64,000 nucleotides of DNA. It comes from Pratylenchus scribneri. Lineage: Eukaryota; Nematoda; Chromadorea; Rhabditida; Pratylenchidae. Positions 27,537-40,200 of the stretch are shown piece by piece. The position numbers and the translations under genes are program-made. The stretch covers positions 186,001-250,000 of the forward strand of contig JAQSEB010000201.1 in the NCBI GenBank assembly GCA_030063045.1, in the 5' to 3' direction. Numbering within the stretch: the stretch's first letter is position 1; the number at the start of each line of letters is the position of its first letter. The notes beneath the pieces were generated by a model that was given only the letters and a program-made list of their open reading frames with translations, searched no databases and had not been told where the DNA came from.

Positions 27537-28442
27537 ATTTGAAATAATTTTTTTTTGCAATTAATAGATTTAGTGCCATTAATCCAATAATATAAATGTT
27601 CACTTAAGCAAAATTTTAACAGCAATGAATCTCCTCCAAATCTCTGAGAAGGATACATTGAGATTTCTTAATAAAATATTTGCTGGTAGAAATCCATTTT
27701 TAACCAAAAAATATTTTTGAATAAGGAAATAGCCGAAGTGCCATCAAACAAATTCGCTTCCGATTAAACATGAAATGTTTATATTTGTCCGGTGTCCGCA
27801 ATGGACTTCCTTTCTCCAATTCTCATTTATGTCTCACGGCGGGTTCCCCAAACACACGCGTTGATCCCTTCCGCAATCCAATGGAGTGGTTATGAAGATG
27901 AATCTCTTCTTTCTACCCGTTCTGTTCCTTTCGGCCCCTTCCACTATTCCCGCCGTTGGGGAAAGTGGACAGTCAAGACTCAAGAGACACATTTTGCTCA
28001 CAAAATATTAAATAGAACCCTTCCACCCTCTTCGATTCTCTCTTTCTCGAATCTCGACCAGTGCCCGCTGCTTCGATGAATTTTTCAATTGCTTTGATCA
28101 CAGCGGATGCCTGCGTCGACTTCCCGCATTGCCCACACACAGCAGCACAAATTCACTCAAATGAACATCCAACCCTCTTGCTGTTTTATGCAAATTATTA
28201 ATGTGTTTGTTTGTGTGCATCATCAAAATGTGGATGATGTTTGCGGGAATGGAAATGGAAAGTGCCCCTCTAGCTCATATTCATATCTTCAATAATATAT
28301 TTTAGAAGTTGATGATGGATAGATAGGAGCAATTTTGCAAATAGAAATGGGGGAGAAAAAAGGGAGATCGGATCGGAAAAATGAAAATATTGAAATTTAA
28401 AATTGTATGAAAATAATAAAATTGTCGAAATCGATGAATATT

Positions 28443-28462
28443 TGGGTCATTCTTTTGACCCA
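28443..28462. promoter_or_regulatory. TGACCC inverted repeat, 6-base spacer
   Basis: TGGGTCA, six bases, TGACCCA. This is the same half-site arrangement as the palindrome at 26565 but with a wider spacer. No gene start is close by. It is a candidate nuclear-receptor site only. Confidence 0.25.
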
Positions 28463-30556
28463 GAGCTTAATAAGGAAAATCAATTTGGGAATTTGTTTTA
28501 TGTCATTTTCCTAAAAGATTTAAGATAATTTATTAACAAGACTCAAGATTTTTTCATCATTTTTTTATTATTTTCATGAAATTAAATAGACCCAATTGTA
28601 AAGGACAATTTGGATTTCCAATAGAATATTAAATTTTAAATATTCTTCTACTCTAATTTAGTGCCTCACTTAAAAATAAAAAGCATAGCACTTATCTAAA
28701 AAAGGGCAGTAAAATGTCATTCCAATTATTAATTATAAATATTAATATCAATTAAAAATTAGATTATTTCTGGAGGCTTTTAAATCTAGATTTATAAACA
28801 AATTTGATTAATAAATAGTTTAATAATGGAATTTAATTTAGCTTACAATAATGCCATTAAAAATATAAATAATTTTAATTAAATAAATTAAATATTTAAT
28901 TTCATATGGATATAATATTAATATTATAGCCTTTAATATAATTTTTATAAATTTATTTACTATCATTAAAAAATGGAGAATGAACTCTGCTGGTTGAATT
29001 CCCCATCATAATAAAATAATTTATATAGTATGTTACCAAATTTGGCCATCCCCTTTGTAAAACTAATTTAAGCCCATCACATTTTTAGCCATAGCAGAGA
29101 CAAAGGAATCGTAAAAAACGGTCCCCGCCGTTCAGCAAAAATATTGTGCCTCTGTTTTTTGCCCAGTAGCCATCTCTAATTGTGCATTTCCCATTCAAAA
29201 TGGGGGCGAAATGATGAATGCCAAATGGAATGGGGGATTAAATGAATTAAGTCGGTTAGACCCTTCGACTAAAGGCAGACTAGGAATTGGCATATTTCCC
29301 TCACAGGAAAATATTGTACTAATTTTTTTGGTACCATTTTAATTCTTTTTTAGTACAAAATGGGAAAAAATTCAAAGAATTTTCCCTGTTTTTAATATGG
29401 CCAATTTAAACAATTTTTTCTTGTTAAATAAAAACTACTTTCTGCTGCTAGTTTTTTTAATAAAAAAATTTTTTAAATTTTGTTGTTGATATAAGTAAAT
29501 TTTTTAAATAAAATCTAATACTGTTTTTGTTGTTTATTAAAATTTTTTAATAATTTTTTAAAATATTTTTAAATATTTTTTTTGAATTTTTAATACAAAT
29601 TTAAGTCCCTTTTCAGCCCTTTGAAAAGGGCCAAAGATTCTGGAAAGTAAAAAAATAATGGAGGAATATTTTTTGATGAATTTGAATTCCCAAAAGGCCG
29701 AAAATGAATGGAAAGAATTGTGAAAGGCGAATTTATGGAAATAAAAGGAGGAATAATTAATTAATGAACGTTTTTGGAATTTGTTCTTAATAAATTTGTA
29801 GGGAAAAAAATGAAGCTAAAATTGAAAAAGGGCCAATAAATTTTTTTTATCAAAAATGAGTTTTAAAAAATTTTAGGGAGTTTGAAATTAAAAAATTATC
29901 TAAAAAATATATTTTTTTTTTTAGAAAGCCGCCAAAAAATCAAAATTTATGGTGAAGGAAAGAATATTTTCTGAGAAACTTATTCTTAGAAAAATTACAC
30001 CGACAGCAGAGGAGTTTATAAAATATAAATTACAGCATAATAGAAAATGGATCATTTCCTTCCTTTTCCTCTTCCAATTCCAATTACGATAGCTTTCTTT
30101 GTGGTAATGAAGCGTGAAAGTGAAAACCACAAAAGTTGCGAACCGACACATTAATTTAATTAACATCGTCTTTTAAGTTTAATAATTCATTAAAAACAAA
30201 ACATTTGATTTAATAAACAGCAATCGAAATTATAAACTATTTCCAAAATAATTAAAATTGAATTTATTTGTTTTTTTTGATTTATGTCTGATAATTTTAT
30301 AGTTCATTTTCCTTTTAATATACTCTCAATAAATTCAGTCTACATCTACATATAGCTGACTTTTAAAATTGACAATAAAAATTATTTCTTATTTTTAACG
30401 AAAAATCAATTACAAATTTTTATCCCAGCATTATTTTATTTATAAATTTAAATCTTCGGTAAATTTATCCAAAGAATTTTTAATTTATTCTTTCATAATT
30501 TATGTAAATAATTAACAATTTTTTTTCTCACAGTACAACAAATTAAATAATCAATT

Positions 30557-33500
30557 TTATTGTTTCTTCGCCAACCAAAATCCAATCTTTTCCTGGTCAA
30601 AATGGAAACTGGTACAATATTTGGCCATTATGGGTTGGCCAAAAATCCAATTGACTTCATCCAATTCACGGGGCATAAAAGTAGCCTTCTTGTCGAAAAA
30701 GTCGGATTTATAGGCAAAATAGGTTGGGCAAAAATCAATAATTGCGTAGTTAGTGTTCTAAAATTGTAATGGAAAAGAGGGGAATTTGTATGTAAAATAA
30801 TATCTAATATTTTGCGGTTAATAGTGGAAATATTATCTATTCTCGGGATTAGCTAGGCACCTAGGCTAGCTAATTTTGGAAATCTATGCTTATAGGCGTC
30901 GTACAGACTCGAGAGGAGGCTCATTCCACTTGGCCTGCTGGTCGATTTAATTTATGATCAATTTTAGAGCGGTTGCATTAAAAAGCAGAACTGTTGTTTA
31001 AAACCCAAACTGGTTTAAGTTTACTGACTTTTTCCTTAGCCATAATATAGAAATTGAAATTTCATAGTAGTCTAAATAGATTATGCCGAGTCGAATGAGC
31101 TTATTCCCGAATTTGTAGGATATCTAGAAGTCGAAATTTCCAAAAATTAGCGCCTAGTACCTGTACTATGCCATTTGTATCCCATTTTTGGGAAAAATGG
31201 GAAAAATGAAGGCCCCATATGGGTATAATTAGGAGTCATTCAGGGATAGGATATATCATCTAAATAAAGTAACACCTAATGACCCTACCCCTAATTCTGA
31301 TGACCCATAGGGGGGACCTTTCACTTTTTCCTTCTCAACCAAAAATAGGATACAAAACAAACGGCACAAGTGCTAATTCCGCTATTAGCCAATGTCCAAT
31401 ATTCGCTGCAACATAAATTTACCACATAATCTTCTGGAGCCAAAACCAAATTCAAACCATTGGCCAAATGGAATTTGACGGTTGGCAATTTTCGCTGCAC
31501 GAATTCTTTGCAGTCAACAGCGACTGTACGAGACATATGACTGAAGTAAGCGGATGGGCCCAATTCAGCGGTCAATCGATTGATGTCCTCATTTTGGCCA
31601 AGTATGAATAGGACGGATTCAAGGAGGATGGCCTGCTGCTGCTCTTTGGGAACATTGGAGTTAATGTAAAATCCGGTGGTGGCAAACTGTGTTGAAATTG
31701 ATGGTGGAATTTTATATATATAATTATTTTTTATGGTTATTTAAAATTTATCATCAGAAAACATTTTTTGCTTCCATCAAAAGTAGTTTTTGAATTCTAA
31801 TAAATCCGGAATTTGTTTTTAATAATTTATAGATCTCATCGAGACACATCGAATCGTATATAAAATATCAGTGGTTTTGGCCCAAAATTAAAGTGTTTAA
31901 AACCAAAAATTGGAAATATGGTTTTTCAATTTAAAATAAGAAATTAATATATCAAAACAAGCTTCTCGATGAGATCTACAAATTGGTATAAGATTTTTAG
32001 GCTCTGAAACTGATTTCTGATTTATTAGAAATCAAAAACTACTTTTGATGCAAAAAATAGTATCTCTAATTTATTCATTTTAATATAAAGCTAGTATTCA
32101 AATTTTCTAAATTTAATATTTAATTTAACATATATTGAATTGGTAAATTTTGTCATTTTTTAATTTAAATTATTCTCTATTATTTTGTATTTTACCTGCC
32201 AAAATCCACGCTTTGACACCGGCGTAAATTCCCATCCATTTTCTTCGTATTCTTCCACGTTGAATTTGCCAAAACTAATCGAGCCTTCTTTGTTTCCACT
32301 GCAAAATTTCTAAAGTGTTTTAGGTAGAGTCCGTCCAAAGTCAGTTTTAAACCGAAGTCTTCGATTTCTTTTTTTGAAAAATCTTCGGTTCGGTTTTGGT
32401 TTTTTGGTTTTTCAAAAAGGCCATAAAACTTTTAAAATATTCTTTTTCATATTAAAAGAAAAAAAAGCAAATAATATTGTCTTAAATAATTCTTAAATCA
32501 ATTTATAATTTTTTTTGTGTATTCCTCAAAAAATGGCGCTGCAGTGAAAAAATTAAGCAAAAATGGTCGCGTAGCCGGAAAAATAAATAAGGAAATCTTA
32601 ACCAAAAATTGCCTCCTCAAAATGAATTTGAAAAACCAGAAAGCTGGTCAGTTTTGATTCTCGGTTTCGGTTTTATTTTAATAAGTTTTTAGAAGCTGGA
32701 TTTCGCTTTTAAGCCAAAAATTGCCTCGGTTGTCGGTTCGATTCGATTGTTTAAATGACTTTGACTAGTTCAGATTTGCCGGGCCCGGGTACCCGGGTTT
32801 TTATTCAAAATTTTTCTGGACCGTGCCCGGAAACCCGCCCGAATTTTCCCAAATTACTCGGGATCCGGACCCTGTGCCCGGGTAAAATCCGGGTCGTTCC
32901 CGGCCTGGGTCCGAACTCTGCTATGGACTATCCCAATATTTTTTATCAAAAATTATATTTTAAAACTGACGAATTAATATGCAAGCTGAACATTTTGTTG
33001 GGCATTTTTTGGAGCGCATTATAAAATGGTGTTGGACTCAAAAGTGGATTAGCAATTTGTGGCCATCCCAAGCCCATCTCCCCGCTGATTCCCTGTTCCA
33101 CAAAAAAGCAGCTGAAATAGTGGGCATGCCCAAATGTTGATCGACCGGTTATGTTGCCAACAAACTGTCAAATTTTAAATGGGGAAAATAAAATTTTTCA
33201 TGACATCGCCTTTTCCCCTTCTCACATTGACAAAATCTTTGACAACTTTGCCCCTCACATAGCCCTTGAAGGAAATTGTTTGAAAATGTTGATCAGTCGA
33301 CGAATAGCTGGTTGAATTACTAAAAAATAATAATTAAAATTCCGAAAAAAATTTTGGCCAAAATTTTAACAAATAAATTCTATTAAGAATTAATCAGTAA
33401 ATTTATATCCTTTGAAGAATATTTTAAAAACACGGAAATTTTCAATATTTTTTTTTGTCATTCTTTTGTCTATTTATATTTACTTGTTGAAACAGCAACG

Positions 33501-34212
33501 GAAATAAGTTGATTGGAAACCCAATTTTCTATTCCCTATTTAATGAATTATAGCTTTAAAAAGCTATTTTTAATAAGTGAATTAAATTTGATTTTTTTTA
33601 GAAAAAGCCCCTTATTTTATAGTACCGGTTATAACATAGGGGCTGATTTTGGGTGCTAAAAATCTGCAGGTAGATACCCGAACTATCATAAAATCTCTAT
33701 TGGCTGGGACTTATAGATTTCAGTGACCCTCTAAGGTCTAATAAGGGGATTTCTATTAGAGAATTACGGTAGCTCCTAAAATAGCAGTTCCTATTTGACC
33801 TTTATATTCATTTTTGTTCATTACTTTGGGTCGTATGCATCCATCTCATTGTCATGTGAGCAATTAAGCGCTTTTCGCGCTTGTGCATTTTGTACCCAGA
33901 AATCGCCTTAAATATTCAAAAATCAAATTAAATTTTTTTTTCTGAACCTGAGGAAAGAGTGAAAATAACTTCGGCCAATTTTTGTGGCAATTCCCCTTGT
34001 TTTGGGGTACCAATCCGATTAATTGCTCCAATCATATATGTGTTGGGCAAATCGACAATTGGCTTAAAAGGGTAAGCGCCATTTCCAGAATAGTCAACAA
34101 AAAATTTTAATGGAATTTTGTTCATTTCATCGGAGAGTTGTTCAAAAGGAGCTGCATCAATTTTGATGGAAAGGCAAAGAAGAAGGAAGACAGTGAAAAT
34201 TGATGGAAGCAT
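30557..34212 (-). CDS. Pepsin-like (A1) protein lacking both catalytic Asp residues
   Basis: Exons 5' to 3', all in phase: 34212-33948, 33906-33825, 33319-33226, 33164-32971, 32298-32196, 31686-31423, 30757-30557 (400 residues, normal for an A1 protease). A signal peptide (MLPSIFTVFLLLCLSIKIDA) is followed by almost no propeptide. A1 landmarks are clear: NRIGTPKQ before the first active-site strand, FWVQ after it, a STSSYSSTDQHF segment, GLGWPQIA, and the C-terminal WIFGQPIMAKYCTSFHF. The first DTG position reads TLSSG (Thr85) and the second reads TTG (Thr249), so neither catalytic aspartate is present. It is therefore predicted secreted and proteolytically inactive, perhaps a binding or decoy protein. 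Introns 4, 5 and 6 carry MITEs. The fold is confident; the role is unknown. Confidence 0.88.
30840..31330. mobile_element. Compound MITE in the last intron of the A1-like gene
   Basis: The first part (about 30870-31180) shares TTATGCCGAGTCGAATGAGC and the stretch downstream with 42710-42770. The second part (about 31200-31330) shares GACCCATAGGGGG / CCCCATATGGGT inverted ends with 42819-42951. The same two units lie side by side at both places, so they may be one composite element. The left limit is approximate. Confidence 0.55.
31764..32058. mobile_element. IR-290 MITE, copy A
   Basis: Inverted-repeat element whose arms start TTTTTTGC..TCAAAAGTAGTT and run through TTCTAATAAATC and ATCTCATCGAGAC, about 90-100 bases per arm. 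It lies in intron 5 of the A1-like gene. This is one of eight copies in the window. Confidence 0.85.
32334..32768. mobile_element. MITE-like repeat rich in CGGTTTTGGTTTTT
   Basis: The ends carry CCAAAGTCAGTTTTAAAC and, inverted, GTTTAAATGACTTTGA. The interior repeats TTCGGTTCGGTTTTGG-type motifs. It sits in intron 4 of the A1-like gene (32299-32970), abutting a GC-rich repeat. Limits are approximate. Confidence 0.5.
32767..32922. repeat. GC-rich inverted repeat
   Basis: AGTTCAGATTTGCCGGGCCC and, inverted, GGCCTGGGTCCGAACTC form the ends of a ~155-bp block full of CCCGG motifs, in an otherwise AT-rich intron. A related block (CGGGAAATCCGACCCG) lies at about 48684-48975. Confidence 0.5.
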
Positions 34213-37200
34213 TTTTTGTCCGAATTCAGGAATTTGAAATAGATTTTTTCCGATATTCTAATAAAATTATAAAAAATTTATCCATCTTTTATATTTATTT
34301 TTGCCCACCGCATCGCACCCACTTTTTATTTATTAAATTTTATCAAATTCTGACATCGTCAATTTAAAAGATATTCCCAAAAAGACAACACCATTTCCCC
34401 TAAAATTTATCATTTTGTACGCATTTTGATCATTCTACATCAAACATATTTGCTGCACCCAAATTTAAGCCGAGAAATTTGAAAACCAGAGGCGTGAATC
34501 CAGGAATTGTAGACAATTTTATCAGCAAAAATGTCCGATATTTGATCTTTCTATTTTACATAATCTTCTTTTTTTTTAACTCTGTTAATTTGATGAAATT
34601 TAAAAAAAATTAAAATTTATAGATTTGAATAAAGTTTAATTTTGTAAATTTATCGATTTTAAAACGAAAAATTATTTTAAAATGCATTTATTCTTCTTTT
34701 TAATCATTTTAATTTAAGCAATTCATTGAATCGACTAAATCAGTCAATTTTATAATATTATTCCAAAAGCCTTTGGGGAAGCTTATCCAATTTTTAATTT
34801 AATTATTACTCTATTCGGCATTTAAATCGTTATATAGGAATAGAGATTCATTTGTTTTCTTATTTTAATTTGAATTCTTTATTTTCATGGATCGAACATC
34901 GAATTAATTAAATTTGTTTCAAAATCATTCCATTAATTATGGCAAGATTTATTTTTGATAAAAATATTAAAATTTACTCCATTGGTAGAACACGGAACTC
35001 TATAAAACTTAGTGCTTTTATAATATAAATTTAAAAATACGAAATAGAAAAATGTACTAATTTTGGGTAAATTTAAAAATGAATTTTCGATTTTAAGACT
35101 TCCAGAAAATATGCCTATACACTGATGTGAAAATAAATAAAATTCCAATTTTTAATATTGAAGAGTATTTAATTTAACGAATAGAATTTTATGCATTTTC
35201 AATAATTTATCCGATAAATTAAATAATAAATTAAATATTTCCTAATATTTGGAATAAATAAGTAGTATGTATTCCATTGAATAATCAATATAATCGATTC
35301 TATTAAATATTGATGATGGACATTTAAAAAATGTCATCGCGGATCGCGGTCATCAAGGGAAGGGACTTTTTCATTTTCACACCTCTACCAGCAGTGCGCC
35401 GTTTTTGCCAATCCAAATGTTCTTTTTCATTTCCTCTTTTTTCAAATTCTTTGTGACTGACTATGACTATGTCTATGAGGCTATGAGCTATGACTATATG
35501 TATGTGAAAATTTAATCCTTTTCTGCTGATTTATTTATTCCATCTTACATTCAATTTTCAGCAGAGCCCAGAGCTTGTTGGTTTATTACTCCACGCTTCG
35601 TCCATAATGGCGCCGCTACACCCCGAAACATCGAATGGACGAAACATCGAAAGGACGAAATATCGAATGGACGAAACATCGACTAGTGGAAAAAGGGACG
35701 AAACATCGAATGGACGAAACATCGACTAGTGGAAAAAAAAGACGAAACATCGATAGGGGGAAAATCGCCGAAACATCGAATGGACGAAACATCGAAAAGT
35801 GGAAAAAAGGACGAAACATCGAATTTTAATTTTAGGCAATCCCGGGGTGCGCGGAAGTCAAAAAGGAGATGTGCGGGATATAGACGGATATATGGGGATT
35901 ATGAGGATATAGGGATTAAGGCGGATTAAGCCCCCAAATAGATGTGAAATTGTGCGGAAAGCCTGTGGGAGGTAGGGGAATTGTCCGATAGTGCGTGGGA
36001 TACATCCGGATATAGGGGGATTAAGGTGGGTATGGGGGGATTAAGTCGGATTAAGCCCTGAAATTGATGGGAAATGTCCTGGAATGCCACGGGAAGGTCG
36101 GAGAAGTGCCTGAGAGTGCGCGGGATATAGCCGAATATAGGAGGATATACGTGGATTAAGCCGGATTAAGCTTAGTTAGGGGCTAGGGATTAGGGTTATG
36201 GTTAGGGGCGGCATAGGATCTAGGGGCTAGGGGTTTAGGGGTTCGGAGCGCGAGGGATATAGCCGGATATAAGGGGATTAAGGTTGATATAGGAGGATTA
36301 AGCCGGATTAAGTTTAGTTATGGGCTAGGGATTAGGGTTATGGGTTCGGAGCATAGGAATCTCGCGAAGCCGGAAGCAAAACAGCCTAAAACAAGACTAA
36401 TCCCCATATATTTGGGGCTTAAACGGCTTAATCCCCATATATCCACCTTAATCCCCCTATATCCGGCGTAATCCCGTGCACTCTCCGGGCCTCTGTTACA
36501 CTTCCCCGACCTTCCATTGGCCTTCCGGGGCATTTCCCATCCATATAGGGGCTTAATCCCCTATATCCAACTTAATCCCCCTATATCCTTCTTAATCCCA
36601 GGCACTCCTAGGGCCTTCGGCACACATCCCCAACCTTCCACTGGCCCTCCAGACCATTTCCCATTCATTTCGGGGCTTAATCCCCTTTAATCCACCTATA
36701 TCCAGCTTAATCCCGAGGGCCTCTATTATTCGATGTTTCGTCCCATTTTCCACTAGTCGATGTTTCGTCCATTCGATGTTTCATCCATTCGATGTTTCAT
36801 CCCATTTTCCCCTTGTCGATGTTTCGTCCATTCGATGTTTCGTCTTTTCGATGTTTCGGGGTAGAGCCAATGGCGCGATATTCCGACACGATTCGGAATT
36901 AAGCAAAGGAAAATAATAATTAAGAATATAAATAGTGAATCTTTGTTAATTTTCTTATTATTTACCAACCATCGCTGAAAATTCAGATATTTTTCAATGA
37001 TGAAAAATGGATTTTCTTAAATTAATTCTTTGCATATTATAAATTCAATTTTAAAAATATTAATTATCAAAATTATTCCGAAAAATTTAATATAGGTTTC
37101 GGTTATAGAATTTTATTCTATTTTTATATGTATATATACTTACGTATGCTATGAAAAAAAACATTTTTTTAATCATCAAACAAATTCAAACTCTTTTTCA

Positions 37201-37252
37201 GCTTTAAATTCAAAATTTGCGAATCATAATAACAAAAAGCAAAAAATTTCAT
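34213..37252. other. Divergent intergenic region
   Basis: It separates the divergently transcribed A1-like gene (minus) and ubiquitin-ART gene (plus), so it should hold both promoters. About 1.25 kb of it is the fold-back element at 35614-36868. The pyrimidine-rich CTCTTTTTCAG at 37190-37200, just before the plus-strand start, looks like a trans-splice or 5'-UTR acceptor. Otherwise I see only AT-rich DNA. Confidence 0.6.
35614..36868. mobile_element. 1255-bp fold-back element with minisatellite arms
   Basis: Flanked by an 8-base duplication AATGGCGC (35606-35613 and 36869-36876). The left arm (to ~35823) repeats GAATGGACGAAACATC units; the right arm (~36728-36860) is the same repeat inverted (GATGTTTCGTCCATTC). 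Ends share ACCCCGAAACATCGAA. The interior is GC-richer and itself inverted: GGGGATTAAG and GGATTAAGCC on the left, CTTAATCCCC on the right, with some telomere-like TTAGGG words (about 36176-36340). It has no transposase. ORFs inside are repeat artefacts. Confidence 0.8.
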
Positions 37253-40200
37253 ATGAATTCTGAAACACTTGATGCTGCACTGGTTGAGGCACTGAATGGC
37301 ATTTATGGACCAATCAATGGCAAAATTGCTCTCAATTCCAAGCGATTTATTCCAAATGTATGTCAGATTAATTAAATATTTTTTTTTAATTTACAAGGGA
37401 AACTTAAACAGTTTTTGATTTTTAATAAATCAGAAACCGATTTCAAACCCTACAAACCTTATATCAATTTGTAAATCTTATCGAGATGCATCGAATGGTA
37501 TATATAAATGTCAAGTTTTGACCAAAATTAAAGGGTTTAAAACCAAAAACTGGAAAATGGTTTAAGCAGTTTAAAACCCTTTAATTTTGGGCCAAATCAT
37601 GACAAATTATATACCAATAATTGCGTCTCGATGAGATTACTAAAGGGTATAAATTTTTTGGGTCTAAACCGGATTTTGATTTATTACAAGTCAACAAAGA
37701 ATTTTTTGGTGGCAAAAAGAAAAATTTTAGTGGAAAAATAGTAAACATTTACCTAATAATTTGATTTGAATGAAAATAAATTTAATTATTTATTTTTCTA
37801 TATTTAGGCAAAAGTGGAGGCAAAGCGCGGAGAAGGATACCCATGCGAGGCGCTGGACATAAACACAATTTTTACTCAATTTTACCAACGAATCACGGTG
37901 GAGAATGAACGGCTGTCCAAAGCCGATGATCATCATCATCAGTCAAAAAAAGTGGAAATTCCGGAGAAGTAAGTGCTTTCTTAGCTATTATTATATTTTT
38001 TAACGACAAAAATGCTTTTTTACCAGCAAAACAATTTTTTGATTTCTAATAAATCAGAAATCGTTTTTAGACCCTACAAACCATATACCAATTTGTAGAT
38101 TTCATCGAGACGCGTCGATTGATATATAATTTGTCAGGTTCTGTTCAAAATTAAAGGGTATTAAACCGTTTAAACCGTATTTTCCAATTTTTGGTTATAA
38201 ACTCTCTCTTTATTTTGGCCAAAAACAGATATTTTATATACCATTCGATGCGTTTTGATGAGATCTACAAAATGAAAGGTTTGCATGGTCTAAAACCGAT
38301 TTCTGATTAATTAGAAGTCAAAAAATGTTTTGTCGGTAAAAAATATTTTAGTCCAATTTTTAAAAGTGCACATTTATTTTTTTATATTTATTAGTTGCTA
38401 TCCAATTTTTGTGAAGACATTGACTGGCAAGACAATCGAGCTTAAAGTGAACAAATTTGATACAATTGAAGAGGTCAAAAGCAAGATCCAGGACAAAGAG
38501 TGCATTCCTCCGGATCAACAACGGCTCATTTTCGCTGCGGTTTTTTCACAATTTTCATTTATTAATTTAATAAATTATCTTTTCAGAAGCAATTGGAAGA
38601 TGGACGCACTCTGAGTGATTATAAAATTGGCGCCGAATTCATTTTGCATTTGGTCCTTCGACTTCGAGGCGGTGGCCATGAGACAATCTATTTTATTGAT
38701 CATCGATACTTCGACAAAGAATGGGATTATGATTTTACCCAGATTGAGGCAATTTTTGCTGATAAAATAATTAATATTTTTGCACATTCATAGGATGATG
38801 GAGAAATTTATATGCGTCACAAATTTGTTTATCATCGCCCGCTGGGCTCAATGCGTTATGCTATTAAGGTTGTGAATATTTGCTTAAAATAATATTTTAC
38901 AAATTTCACAAAAAAAAAATTGGGAATAATACCATATTTAGTAGGCCGGGATTTTTATTAAAATCAATATTTCTGAAATTTTTATCAAGTTTTTATAATT
39001 TTCGTTAATAATTTGAAGATTTTTAAAAATTTTTACTAAATTTTATAGTATTTTAAATGAAAATTTTTTGATAAAATTTTAGAAATTTTTTTGAAATGCC
39101 ACTTTTTTGAAAAAAAAAAATTGTGAAATTTAATTTTGAAATTCTTGCAAAAAATTGATTCTGGGAATTTTTTTAAAAAATTTATGATTGAGATCAGAAA
39201 TTGATGGAATTTTCCCAACCCGACTTTACCTTGACTTGAGCTGGCCTTCGATTTTCTAACTTGACTTGATCTGGATCTTGAGCACAACATTGAGTTCAAG
39301 CTCTAACTTGAGGACCTACAAATCTCTGATTGAGGCAGACATTTTTCGAATTTTTTTAAATTCTATTTCATCAATAAAAATCCCAGCCCTTTATTACCTA
39401 ATAATTAAACATTTTTAAGAATAAAATTGATAAAATTTCCACAGGTGTTCGACAAATATGAGAACAATGACTGGCTCGGCGTACCGGGCGATCGAACCGG
39501 GACTGATGAAAAGGAATGGCCGGTTGCTTACCATGGCACTCTGGAAAAGAACGCACAGGAAATCGCTCGTGATGGTTTCGATCTGGCGAAGGGTGTCCGA
39601 TTTTTGTATGGCAAGGGCATTTACTGCACGCCGAATCCGAAAGCAGCCCTCGACTATGCTACCCATTTCGAACATCAGGTGGGGGTTTTTAATTGATTGC
39701 CTTTAATATATTTAAGTATTTATAATACATTTCATAAATTTTTTTGATTTTGAAATTAAAATTAATTTTTTTTGCTTTTATTGAAAAAGAAATATGTAAG
39801 CTTAAGATGAATTTACGCAAATTACGCCGATAGTCGACGTAAAAAGTGGTTTGGGTATGTTCAAAAAAATTTTTGTACTGGTCCAAAAATTATTTTTTTT
39901 ACCAGATGGATGGGATAAGACATAAGAAAATTATAATTTATTTAATATTTTTAAAATATTTTTGAAATGATTAAACCGATGATTTTTTAGTCGGCGTAAA
40001 ATTTTAAAAAATTATTTCAAAATTTTTAAATATTTAATAAAAATTTACAAAAATTCTATCCCATTCACTAAAGTCTCCTTTTTTCTGGTATAAAAATTAA
40101 TTTTTTTTGACGATAAGGAAAATTTTTTTGAACATGCCCAAAATTCTTACTTTTTTACATCGATTAGTCAGCATAATTTGTGTAAATTCAGCTTTATTAA

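Larger units (their letters stand above)
21072..30556. other. 9.5-kb gene-poor interval upstream of the ADAMTS
   Basis: No exon chain with matching splice phases was found on either strand. Moderately GC-richer patches at about 21.5-21.9, 23.5-23.9, 25.0-25.2, 26.6-27.0 and 27.8-28.3 kb hold ORFs of 60-141 codons, but without recognisable motifs or splice partners. It probably contains regulatory DNA for the ADAMTS gene, whose first exon is at its left edge. It also holds a 17-base G run at about 27471-27487, a small hAT-like element and two TGACCC palindromes, annotated separately. Confidence 0.6.

Noticed and set aside
31321..31575. Read-through end of the A1-like exon (after APEDYV)
   Set aside because: Splicing at 31423 to 30757 restores the conserved A1 C terminus in phase; the read-through enters a MITE and ends in KK.
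35616..35829. Overlapping ORFs with repeated DETS..GRNI or RPFDVS units
   Set aside because: Translations of the fold-back element's arm repeat on both strands.
36176..36340. Telomere-like TTAGGG words as an interstitial telomere
   Set aside because: Only scattered, imperfect words inside the fold-back element; nematode telomeres are usually TTAGGC.
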